Shown here: in pieces, positions 15,949 through 23,345 of the stretch | How the letters are laid out: each line of letters begins with the position of its first letter | How positions within the stretch are numbered: position 1 is the stretch's first letter | Assembly: GCA_035258565.1 (NCBI GenBank) | Contig: DATFXF010000061.1 | Location: forward strand, 1-23,345 | DNA length: 23,345 nucleotides | Direction of reading: 5' to 3' | DNA from: DATFXF01 sp035258565 | GTDB lineage: Bacteria; Acidobacteriota; Terriglobia; Acidiferrales; UBA7541 | Position numbers and translations under genes: made by a program | Notes under the pieces: model-generated | Seen by the model: only the letters and a program-made list of their open reading frames with translations | The model's database searches: none | Told to the model about the DNA's origin: nothing

Positions 15949-18639
15949 CTAGCGGGTCTCCACGCCCGGAGCGATCTCGACTTGGAGCTTTTCGCTCTGC
16001 GTGTACTTGCCTGAGGTGAGCTTCACCGTGTACTCGCCGGGCTTGACAAACTTTTGCCCCTCGCCGCCGTACTCGTTGAGAAGGTCCTTGGTCGGCTTCA
16101 GGTCCCAATTGACGCGGTGCAGCCCCGGCGTGTCTGGCAGCGTGAATCTCGCCACCGGCTGGTCGGCGGCATTGGCGATCCTGATCTTCACTTGCTCGCC
16201 GGTATAAGCCTTCACGTAGAAAGTGATCAGCGCTCCTTCGGGGGGATTCTCACCGCGAAAGACGGCTTTGCCCTCCCAATCGCCGAAGCCGGGCAGGAGA
16301 TGAATGCCGTAGGCCGGCCGGGGAACGAATAAATGCAAGGGCTTGCTCAGAACTTCCGCGGTTAGCGCCTCGAGCGGCCGAATGTCGTCCAGGATGTAGA
16401 TGCTGCGGCCGTGCGTGGCAATCAGCAGGTCGTCGTCTCTGGGCTGGATAGCGATATCGTCCACGGCAACCGTGGGCAACTCGCCGAACCTGGCCCAATG
16501 CGCGCCGCGATCAATGCTGACATATAGACCGAATTCTGTCCCGGCGTAGAGCAAGCCGGGCCTCTTGGGGTCCTCGCGAATCAACTTTACCGGCCCCTCG
16601 GCCGGAAGATTCGATGCAATGCTCTGCCAGGTCTTGCCCAGGTCAGCGGTGCGGTAGGCGAGCGGCGCATAGTTTCCACTGCGATGCGCATCGACCGCAA
16701 GGTAGGCCACTTGGACATCCTGCTGGCCAGCCTCAATGCGGCTCATCCACTGCCCGCGAGCAGCCACCGGCAGGTTGGCGGTCAAGTCGCTCCATGTGGC
16801 GCCGTCGTTCTCCGTCACCCAGATCTTGCCATCGTCCGTGCCCGCCCACAGGACTCCAGCCTTCACCGGCGACTCCGCCAGCGTGTACACCACGCCATAG
16901 GTTTCCGCGCCGCTCCCCGCCGTGACGGTTTTCTGGGGGTCTTGCATCGAAAGATCTGCGCTGATGAGCTGCCAGTGCTCGCCCTTGCTCGTCAAGCGGA
17001 AGACGTGATTGCCGCCCAGATATAGAGTGCCCTTCGAGTGGCGGCTGCCGATCAAGGGAGCATTCCAGTGGAACCGGAAGCGCGGCTGACCTTCCTCGGG
17101 CTCGGGGCGAAGGAGTTTCACCTGGCCGTTGCGCAGGTCGAACCGGTGGACAGAGCCCTCTTGCGATTCGGTGTACACGATCTGGGGCTGTTCGGCATCG
17201 AATACGCAGGAAAAACCGTCCCCGCCACCGATATTGATCCAGTCGGAGTTCAGAATCCCCTCGCGTGTCCGGGTGCGACTGGGCCCCACCCAGTTGAGGT
17301 TGTCCTGCAGCCCGCCGCAGATGCGATACGGCGTACTCAGGTCGAAGTTGATCCGGTAAAACTCTCCCGCGGCCATGCGGTGGAGATACTCCCAGGTCTT
17401 GCCGCCGTCGTAGCTCTGGTAGGCACCGCCATCGGTGCCGAGCAGAAGCCGCTTGGGATGGTGCGGGTCGATTGCTAGCGCATGCAGATCGGGGTGGACT
17501 TTCTCGAACAGATCCTCCCGAAACGTTTTCCCACCATCATCGGAAACGTGCAGAGCAAAGCCGAGGACGTAAATGCGCCGGTCGTTCTCCGGGTCCACGC
17601 GGATCTGACTGAAATAGAATGGGCGGGGGTCGAGCGCGTTGACGCGCGTCCAGCTTTCGCCGCCGTCCTCGGAGCGGAAGATGCCGCCACGCTTGCTGCG
17701 GATGTCGGTCAGGCCGCTCGAGCCGCCTTCATTGCTCTGCACCACGGCGTAAACAATTTTGGGATTCTTGCGGTAGATCGCCAGGCCGATCCGTCCGGTG
17801 CCACCCGGCAACCCTTTCTCGAGTTTTGTCCAGGTGCTGCCGCCGTCGGTGCTCTTGAAAATTCCGCCGAGATCCTTGCCATCGGTGTAGGCTTGACCGA
17901 AGACAAAAGACCAAGGCGTCCGCCTGCGCGCATAGAGTACCGCGTAGAGCGTATTGGGGTCGGAGGGATCGAGCGCGACCTCGCCGCAGCCGACGCGATC
18001 TTGGTAAGGCGCTGGAGCCGTCAGCACTGCTTTCCAGTTCGCGCCGCCGTCGCTGGTCTTGAAAAGACCACGCTCGGTGCTGGGATTCCAGAGGTCGCCG
18101 ACCACTGCCACCCACGCTGTCTGCGGTTCGGTCGGATGCACGACGATCCGCGCAATCACTTTGCTGTTCGACAGCCCGAGGTGGGTCCAGGTGTCCCCGC
18201 CGTCGGTCGAGCGATAGACCCCGTTGCCCCAGCTCGAACTGTTGCGGTCATTGGCTTCGCCCGTGCCAACCCAGATCACTTTCGAGTCCGACGGGGCGAT
18301 GGCCAGCGCGCCCATCGCCGCCACTGCTTCCTTTTCAAAGATGCCCTCGAAAGCGGCTCCGTTGCTGCCCGTTTTCATCACCCCGCCGGTGCCCAGCGCG
18401 ACGTAGAAGGTTCCCGGATCGCTGGGATCTATGGCGATGTCGGAGACGCGTCCCCCCATCACTGCCGGGCCTAAGCTCCGCGCCTTCAGGCCGCGCAATG
18501 CGACGGGGTCCAATCCCGGCTCTGTTTGAGGCCCCGCTGGCGTGGGCGGCGGAGTCTGGCCTTTGGGCTTTGCTTTCTGGGCGCAGAGCGCCGCGGGAAT
18601 GAGCAGCAAGGCCACGAAGCGCACACACGTTCTCGGCAT
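15949..18639 (-). CDS. Secreted BNR/Asp-box (sortilin-VPS10-like) beta-propeller protein
   Basis: An 896-residue protein with a signal peptide at 1-20 (VRFVALLLIPAALCAQ) and a Pro-rich spacer. Multiple BNR/Asp-box repeats follow in the first 440 residues: YRSTDGGDTW, FKTSDGGANW, FKSTDGGSTW, FRSEDGGESW, VSDDGGKTF and YQSYDGGKTW, with more degenerate ones later (WVTENDGATW, YRTADLGKTW, YVSIDRGAHW). Two adjoining propellers of this type are often annotated as glycosyl hydrolase or VPS10/sortilin-like. The C-terminal 100 residues look like an all-beta domain (LITFYVKAYTGEQVKIRI, then HRVNWDLKP). No sialidase catalytic Arg triad or other active site can be assigned, so a binding role or an unknown hydrolase are both open. 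Large exported proteins of this family are abundant in Acidobacteriota. A sigma-70 promoter lies just upstream. Confidence 0.9.
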   Translation of the reverse strand: MPRTCVRFVALLLIPAALCAQKAKPKGQTPPPTPAGPQTEPGLDPVALRGLKARSLGPAVMGGRVSDIAIDPSDPGTFYVALGTGGVMKTGSNGAAFEGIFEKEAVAAMGALAIAPSDSKVIWVGTGEANDRNSSSWGNGVYRSTDGGDTWTHLGLSNSKVIARIVVHPTEPQTAWVAVVGDLWNPSTERGLFKTSDGGANWKAVLTAPAPYQDRVGCGEVALDPSDPNTLYAVLYARRRTPWSFVFGQAYTDGKDLGGIFKSTDGGSTWTKLEKGLPGGTGRIGLAIYRKNPKIVYAVVQSNEGGSSGLTDIRSKRGGIFRSEDGGESWTRVNALDPRPFYFSQIRVDPENDRRIYVLGFALHVSDDGGKTFREDLFEKVHPDLHALAIDPHHPKRLLLGTDGGAYQSYDGGKTWEYLHRMAAGEFYRINFDLSTPYRICGGLQDNLNWVGPSRTRTREGILNSDWINIGGGDGFSCVFDAEQPQIVYTESQEGSVHRFDLRNGQVKLLRPEPEEGQPRFRFHWNAPLIGSRHSKGTLYLGGNHVFRLTSKGEHWQLISADLSMQDPQKTVTAGSGAETYGVVYTLAESPVKAGVLWAGTDDGKIWVTENDGATWSDLTANLPVAARGQWMSRIEAGQQDVQVAYLAVDAHRSGNYAPLAYRTADLGKTWQSIASNLPAEGPVKLIREDPKRPGLLYAGTEFGLYVSIDRGAHWARFGELPTVAVDDIAIQPRDDDLLIATHGRSIYILDDIRPLEALTAEVLSKPLHLFVPRPAYGIHLLPGFGDWEGKAVFRGENPPEGALITFYVKAYTGEQVKIRIANAADQPVARFTLPDTPGLHRVNWDLKPTKDLLNEYGGEGQKFVKPGEYTVKLTSGKYTQSEKLQVEIAPGVETR

Positions 18640-18681
18640 GGAGACCTCGATTCGGATGCTTTCTGATTTGGTCGGCCAGGA

Positions 18682-18711
18682 ATCTTAGGGTGAGGGGGAA
18701 GGGCAAGTCAA
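18682..18711 (-). promoter_or_regulatory. Sigma-70 promoter of the BNR/sortilin-like gene
   Basis: On the minus strand TTGACT (18711-18706), an 18-nt spacer and TAAGAT (18687-18682) lie about 45 nt before the ATG at 18639. The -35 box continues TTGACTTGCC, identical to the kinase promoter at 5963. Confidence 0.5.
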
Positions 18712-18941
18712 CGTACGACTCGGGTAAGTACACATCGGGAAACACTCTTTACCACCTCAGCCCAACTGGCCTTCCCGTGCGCAGGGCTATGTTGGCTCCT
18801 GAGCACGTCCCAGCTCCTTCTACCGTCCGCGGAGGCGCCATGCCGGTCTATTCCAGAATTTTTTGATTAGGGTGGAAAAACTGCAGAACCTCGCGCGTAT
18901 ACGGATAGAGGAGGTGTGTTTCCACCCCATCCGGCAGGCCA
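18712..18941. other. Intergenic region with an antisense coherent tail
   Basis: There is no intact gene between the BNR promoter and the sigma remnant. A minus-strand frame ending at 18848 finishes with ILGLIGLPDGVETHLLYPY and HPNQKILE, which reads like a protein end. It overlaps the sigma gene's N-terminal coding region on the other strand and has no convincing start, so I leave it uncalled. Confidence 0.35.
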
Positions 18942-19364
18942 ATGAGCCCAAGTATCTCCAACGCGCTCGATGCAACTGGAGTCTGCTCTGACAAGGTGGC
19001 TGGAATGGCTTCTCGGGGCGAGAGATTCCTGATTGATAGTTCGACAGCGCTAACCGGGTCGGCAGGTGTGTCAAAGGGCGCAGCTGTTGAAGCCACTACG
19101 CCGCTGCTCGACCGCCTGAAATTAAGGCTGAACAGTGACGAGGAACTCACTGCCAAGCTGCGAGAGGGCCAGAATGAAGCACTCACTGTATTGTTCGAGC
19201 GATATAGCGCTCCCGTATTTCGTCATGCGCGCCGTGTCTTACGGAATGACGCCGAAGCGGAGGACGTCGTCCAGCAAGTCTCATGGACTTGCTCCATTCG
19301 GCGGATCAGTTTGATGACGGAAAAAGCTCCTTCCGCGTGGTTCAGGTCCTGGCTGCAGGACTAG
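18942..19364 (+). pseudogene. ECF sigma-70 factor gene, frameshifted after region 2
   Basis: Residues from about 57 on match sigma region 2 of acidobacterial ECF factors: LNSDEELTAKLREGQNEAL, then TVLFERYSAPVFRHARRVLR and NDAEAEDVVQQV. Right after VVQQV the homology jumps to another frame, which reads MDLLHSADQFDDGKSSFRV, the expected continuation. The junction GTCTCATGG looks like GTCTTCATGG minus one T, near 19278-19283. After SFRV the frame is lost again, and no region 4 (promoter -35 binding) can be found, so the gene is dead. The start could be 18942 or the ATG at 19005. Both lie upstream of the conserved part. The remnant lies about 300 nt before the rRNA promoter and was not replaced by an intact copy in this window. 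Confidence 0.75.
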
Positions 19365-19556
19365 GAAGGCGAGACTCCAAGAGAAGATCCTGGGCAGTTC
19401 GCCCGCTGGCGGAAGCTGCGTGAGCAGCACGAGTGGAACCGGCGTATGCGAGCAGAGGGAAAGGACCCGAGTGCCGAATTCTTGCGTCAAACATCTCCCG
19501 GAGCTGTGGTTAGTGACCCCGATCGGGCTCTTGCGGCTAAAGAGTTTGTGCACTGA
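19365..19556 (+). other. Coherent open frame after the sigma remnant, origin unknown
   Basis: In the same frame as the sigma start, immediately after its TAG, about 63 codons stay open to TGA 19554-19556. The peptide looks protein-like: FARWRKLREQHEWNRRM, then AEGKDPSAEFLRQTSPGAVV and SDPDRALAAKEFVH. I do not recognise it. It has no good start codon or ribosome site at its beginning (an internal ATG exists at RRM). It may be the displaced end of another decayed gene joined here by deletion, or a short gene read from that ATG. Confidence 0.3.
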
Positions 19557-19662
19557 GTTCCTCTGTGGTAGGTCCTTAGAGTAAGAGTCCTGGACCCAGG
19601 CCGATTTCCACAAGGGATTTAGATTTTCACAGTTGAGGTGGAAAAAAAGCGAAGGACGGGGC

Positions 19663-19690
19663 TTGACGTTCGGCGGGAAGCTGCTATACT
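19663..19690 (+). promoter_or_regulatory. Strong sigma-70 promoter upstream of 23S rRNA
   Basis: TTGACG (19663-19668), a 16-nt spacer and TATACT (19685-19690). This is the best promoter in the window by eye. Transcription would begin near 19697, about 395 nt before mature 23S. The intrinsic terminator at 19828-19859 stands between it and the rRNA. Confidence 0.7.
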
Positions 19691-19696
19691 CTCCGA

Positions 19697-19859
19697 TTAC
19701 CTAGGACGGGTTGGGTACGTCCGGGCGATCGAGCTACGGTCCCGAAGCTCGGGACGCAGTGAGGTCAGTTACGAATACCGGATAGACAAGAGTCGAGCAT
19801 CGCGCGAATCCCGCGGTCTGCGGGATTAGCCCGGCGCTCGACGCCGGGCTTTTTATTTT
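19697..19859 (+). ncRNA. Candidate structured leader or small RNA between the promoter and terminator
   Basis: About 160 nt from the predicted start to the terminator contain a string of hairpins: GGACG/CGTCC (19704-19722), GTCCCGA/TCGGGAC with a 3-nt loop (19739-19755), AATCCCGC/GCGGGATT (19807-19827) and the terminator stem (19828-19850). No open frame here has a ribosome site. It does not match tRNA, 5S or any riboswitch I know, and I could not fold it as 6S RNA. It may be a discrete sRNA, or an rRNA leader whose terminator is overridden by antitermination. Confidence 0.45.
19828..19859 (+). terminator. Intrinsic (Rho-independent) terminator
   Basis: A perfect 9-bp GC-rich stem AGCCCGGCG / CGCCGGGCT with loop CTCGA is followed by TTTTATTTT. 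A second perfect 8-bp hairpin (19807-19827) abuts it on the 5' side. Confidence 0.85.
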
Positions 19860-19904
19860 CGGCCAAGGTTTTGGCTTGGCCGGCCCTGCCAGGCGCAGGG
19901 CAAC

Positions 19905-19923
19905 GGCTCTTTGAAAACTGAAT
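19905..19923 (+). promoter_or_regulatory. boxA-like antitermination element before 23S
   Basis: GGCTCTTTGAAAACTGAAT resembles rrn boxA (TGCTCTTTAACA) and the CTCTTTGAAAACTGAAT block often seen in bacterial spacers before 23S. It lies after the terminator and two hairpins (GGCCAAG/CTTGGCC at 19861-19881 and CCCTGC/GCAGGG at 19884-19900). Confidence 0.55.
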
Positions 19924-20132
19924 TAGGCTGGCAATGCGCGACGCGCTTCGACAAGGAAACGCGTGGCGCAAACCGCAAGTTCTGCTCGAGTAGAGCATTG
20001 TGGAAAGGCGAGCTTATCCACACACGACCCGGCTCGTATTCCGGCCTGGTGTCGGAAGGCGAGCGGGGACGACAGGTTGGGTAAGTTTTATGGTCAAGCT
20101 ACTAAGGGCGTGCGGTGGATGCCTTGGCGCCA

Positions 20133-20167
<35 letters not shown>

Positions 20168-21195
20168 CCCGGGGAGCCGCAAGCAGGCTTTGATCCGGGG
20201 ATCTCCGAATGGGGAAACCCTTCCCGATAAACTTGGGAAACGGCCCGCTGAATCCATAGGCGGGCGCGAGCCAACCCAGGGAAGTGAACCATCTCAGTAC
20301 CTGGAGGAAAAGAAATCAACCGAGATTCCGAGAGTAGCGGCGAGCGAAATCGGAAGAGCCCAAACCGCCGTGCTTGCACGGCGGGGTTGTAGGACCGCGT
20401 GAGTAGAGTTACCAATCCGGAGGCTAGGTGAACCTGCTGGAAAGCGGGGCCACAGAGTGTGAGAGCCACGTAACCGAAAGCTTACCGGACTCGAAGCGGG
20501 ATCCTGAGTACCACGGGACACGGGAAATCCCGTGGGAAACTGGGGAGACCACTCTCCAAGGCTGAATACTCTCTGGCGACCGATAGTGAACCAGTACCGC
20601 GAGGGAAAGGTGAAAAGCACCCCTGCGAGGGGAGTGAAATAGAACCTGAAACCGCATGCTTACAAGCAGTCGGAGGGCTATGTCGGTGTCTTCGGATGCC
20701 GATACGCCTGACGGCGTGCCTCTTGCTTAATGAGCCGGCTAGTTATTCTCACAGGCAAGGTTAAGCGCAAGCGAGCCGCAGCGAAAGCGAGTCCGAATAG
20801 GGCGATGAGTCTGTGGGAATAGACGCGAAGCGGGATGATCTACCCTTGGCCAGGCTGAAGGCCGCTTAACCGCGGCTGGAGGGCCGAACCGGTGTTGGTT
20901 GAAAACAGCTCGGATGAGCTGAGGGTAGGGGTGAAAGGCTAATCAAATTCCGTGATAGCTCGTTCTCCCCGAAATGCCTTTAGGGGCAGCCTTGTGCGAT
21001 CTGCCGCGGTGGTAGAGCACTGGATGGACTAGGGACCAACCCAGGTTACCGAATCCAACCAAACTACGAATGCCGCGGACAGCAGCACGGGAGTGAGACT
21101 ACGAGGGATAAGCTTCGTGGTCGAGAGGGAAAGAACCCAGACCGACAGCTAAGGTCCCGGACTGCAGGCTAAGTGGGAAAGGACGTGTGATCGCT

Positions 21196-21233
<38 letters not shown>

Positions 21234-22046
21234 TAAAGAAAGCGTAACAGCTCACTGGTCAAGCGATCACGCACCAACAATCCAACGGGGCTCAAGCCTG
21301 CGACCGAAGCTTCGGAATGTCTGACGGCGAAAGCCGTCGGACCTTGGTAGGGGAGCATTCTGTGGAGTCAGAAGGCAGACCGAGAGGACTGCTCAACACC
21401 ACGGAAGAGACCCTGCCGGCATAAGTAGCGATAAACACGATGAGAACTCGTGTCGCCGAAAGTCTAAGGTTTCCTGAGGAAGGTTAATCCGCTCAGGGTT
21501 AGGCGGGTCCTAAGGCGAGGCCGAGAGGCGTAGCTGATGGATAGCAGGTCAACATTCCTGCCCCACCTAGCGGGCGTTATCACGATGGGGTGACGCAGAA
21601 GGATAGGGGAGTCGGGCGATGGACATCCCGATGGGCCTGTGCAAGCCGGATCCCGCAGGAAAATCCGCGGGGTCATTCAACGGTCAGACAGGCTCCGAGG
21701 CCATACGGCCGCAAAGTCTCCGAATCCACGCTGCCGGGAAAAACCTCTAAGGAGTCCGCTAGGTGCCCGTACCACAAACCGACACAGGTAGACGAGGATA
21801 ATCTCCACAGGCGCTCGAGAGAACGCTCGCTCAGGAACTAGGCACATTAGCCCCGTAACTTCGGGAGAAGGGGTGCCCCGCTAGGGTTTATAGCCCGAGG
21901 GGGCCGCAGCGAAATGCGCTCTACGACTGTTTAACAAAAACACAGCTCTCTGCGAAGTCGAACACGACGTATAGGGGGTGACGCCTGCCCGGTGCCGGAA
22001 GGTTAAAGCGAGGGCTTAGAAACCGCAAGGGATCAAAGGCCCGAAC

Positions 22047-22091
<45 letters not shown>

Positions 22092-22109
<18 letters not shown>

Positions 22110-22733
22110 TAAAACTGAACCATATGCGGGGAACTCCTCTGACAGCCGTCCGGTACTCGCCGCGAGACGAACTTCGGTTCGCTAGCAACGGCAGTCAAAA
22201 TCCGGCGGACATGGGGACAATCCGCAGGGAAGGCTCCAGCAATGGAGAACCCTCAGAGACTTGACGTTCAGCCTCAGCCTGAGAAGCTAGAAGCCCAGTG
22301 GGTGGTCGGATTCGTGGACGGCGAAGGATGCTTCTTCGTCGGCCTCAATCCACATCCAGAAATGACCTGCCAAATACAGGTGCTTCCGGAATTCACCGTA
22401 GTCCAGCATCGGAGGGACATTCAACTCCTCTACGCACTCAAGAGGTTTTTCGGGTGCGGTGTAGTGAGAAGAAACCGCGAGGATCGAATGGCCTATCGGG
22501 TGCGAAGTCTGGAACACTTGAAGGAAAGGATTATCCCTTTCTTTGAGAAGCATCCGCTGAAGTCAAAAAGGCGAATTGACTTTCTCAAGTTTCGGCGGAT
22601 TCTCCAGTTGATGAAACAGGGAGAACACCTCCGACCGGAAGGGGTTGAAAAAATCAGGGCCATTGCTTCGACCATGAACACAGGCCGGGAAAGAGAAAGT
22701 CCGGCTCCTCCGGAAACGGAGTGAGAGCAACCG
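22092..22733 (+). mobile_element. Group I intron in 23S rRNA at position 1931
   Basis: The intron splits the universal sequence CCTAAGGT / AGCGAAATTCC between U1931 and A1932 (E. coli numbering counted through helix 69). The 5' exon ends in U and the intron ends in G (22733), as group I splicing requires. P1 and P10 pair as listed at the splice site. P5 is GCGGA (22205-22209) with TCCGC (22221-22225). P7 is GACTT in CAGAGACTT (22258-22262) with AAGTC in AAAGTCC (22697-22701), the familiar R and S core elements. The same insertion site is known for a Thermotoga 23S intron. The 642-nt intron carries a LAGLIDADG endonuclease. I did not resolve P2, P3, P8 or P9, so the subgroup is not assigned. 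Confidence 0.92.
22242..22724 (+). CDS. Intron-encoded LAGLIDADG homing endonuclease
   Basis: A 160-residue protein with one LAGLIDADG motif, WVVGFVDGEGCF, at residues 20-31. Glu28 is the metal-binding acidic residue. Single-motif members (I-CreI, I-CeuI type) act as homodimers and cut the intronless 23S gene to copy the intron. Family blocks also visible are VLPEFTVVQHRRDIQLLYAL, KRFFGCGVV, YRVRSLEHLKERIIPFFEKH, PLKSKR and the FLKFRRILQLMKQGEHL helix. The fold appears complete, without stops. The frame starts upstream of the 5' P7 strand and runs past the 3' P7 strand, so coding sequence overlaps the ribozyme core. There is no strong ribosome site before ATG 22242. Translation from an rRNA precursor or excised intron would be weak. 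Confidence 0.93.
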   Translation: MENPQRLDVQPQPEKLEAQWVVGFVDGEGCFFVGLNPHPEMTCQIQVLPEFTVVQHRRDIQLLYALKRFFGCGVVRRNREDRMAYRVRSLEHLKERIIPFFEKHPLKSKRRIDFLKFRRILQLMKQGEHLRPEGVEKIRAIASTMNTGRERESPAPPETE

Positions 22734-22780
<47 letters not shown>

Positions 22781-22844
22781 CGATAGAGCGACTGTCTTGG
22801 CGAGCGGCTCGGCGAACTTGTGATTCCGGTGAAGACGCCGGATG

Positions 22845-22881
<37 letters not shown>

Positions 22882-23037
22882 GCACTCTGGCCATGAGTAA
22901 CGGGACGGTCTGCGTAGCATAGGTGGGAGCCTGGGAACCCTCGCTTTCGGGTGAGGGGGAGGCGTCAGTGAAATACCACCCTGATCGTTCTGTCGCTCTA
23001 ACCTACGGCCCGCGACGGGCCGGGGGACATGGCCAGA

Positions 23038-23070
<33 letters not shown>

Positions 23071-23208
23071 CTGTAACGGAGGCGCCCAAAGCTCGGCTCA
23101 GGCGGATTGGAAACCCGCCGTGGAGTGCAAGAGCAGAAGCCGGGTTGACTGTGAGACACACAGGTCGAGCAGAAGCGAAAGCTGGGTCTAGTGATCCGGT
23201 GGTTCCGC

Positions 23209-23263
<55 letters not shown>

Positions 23264-23289
23264 TAAGCCAAGAGTTCACATCGACGCTT

Positions 23290-23331
<42 letters not shown>

Positions 23332-23345
23332 TAGAAGGTCCCAAG

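Noticed and set aside
17482..18474. A 330-codon plus-strand frame
   Set aside because: It lies antisense to the BNR repeats and its composition mirrors the repeat codons. No family is recognised and no ribosome site is present.
19739..19827. Hairpins considered as a tRNA or 5S gene before 23S
   Set aside because: No T-loop GTTCRA, anticodon arm or 5S conserved blocks could be found.
19638..19829. A 63-codon plus-strand frame spanning the rRNA promoter
   Set aside because: It covers the promoter and hairpins and lacks a ribosome site, so it is a chance frame.

Overview
The window reads as a GC-rich bacterial chromosome segment, most likely from Acidobacteriota. That placement is an inference. 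It rests on the long Ser/Thr kinase with TPR repeats, the secreted BNR/sortilin-type propeller, the YVTN propeller and the small secreted Dabb protein, a mix common in that phylum. No 16S sequence is present to prove it.

Layout. 1-2257 (minus): a UbiA-type prenyltransferase resembling decaprenyl-phosphate phosphoribosyltransferase, followed by a polytopic GT-C-like membrane protein cut by the window edge. 2258-2974: non-coding, with a strong hairpin and a decayed membrane-protein C-terminus. 2975-5908 (minus): the kinase-TPR protein behind a good sigma-70 promoter. 6645-8246 (plus): an AraC regulator, a VOC/glyoxalase gene interrupted by one in-frame TAA, and a DoxX-like membrane protein overlapping it as TAATG. 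8537-9685 (plus): YciI-like and DUF72 proteins. 9761-10850: an IS630-family element with 19-bp inverted repeats, a slippery A-run and a second, disabling frameshift. 11018-12259 (plus): an S58/P1 (DmpA-type) peptidase, convergent with a Tat-exported dienelactone hydrolase (12274-13134, minus). 13439-14530 (minus): a YVTN propeller. 14728-15745 (plus): a secreted Dabb protein and a four-helix membrane protein. 15949-18639 (minus): a secreted BNR/sortilin-like protein. 18942-19556: a broken ECF sigma factor gene.

The last 3.7 kb is the most interesting part. A 23S rRNA gene starts near 20092 and runs off the window end at about E. coli position 2543. No 16S or tRNA gene precedes it. Instead there is a near-consensus promoter (19663-19690), a chain of perfect hairpins ending in an intrinsic terminator (19828-19859), and a boxA-like element. 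The 23S gene therefore appears unlinked from 16S on its upstream side, and the promoter-terminator unit may be a small RNA or an attenuated leader.

The 23S gene is interrupted after position 1931 by a 642-nt group I intron (22092-22733). Its P1, P10, P5 and P7 helices can be traced, and it encodes a 160-residue single-motif LAGLIDADG endonuclease whose frame overlaps both strands of the catalytic P7 helix.
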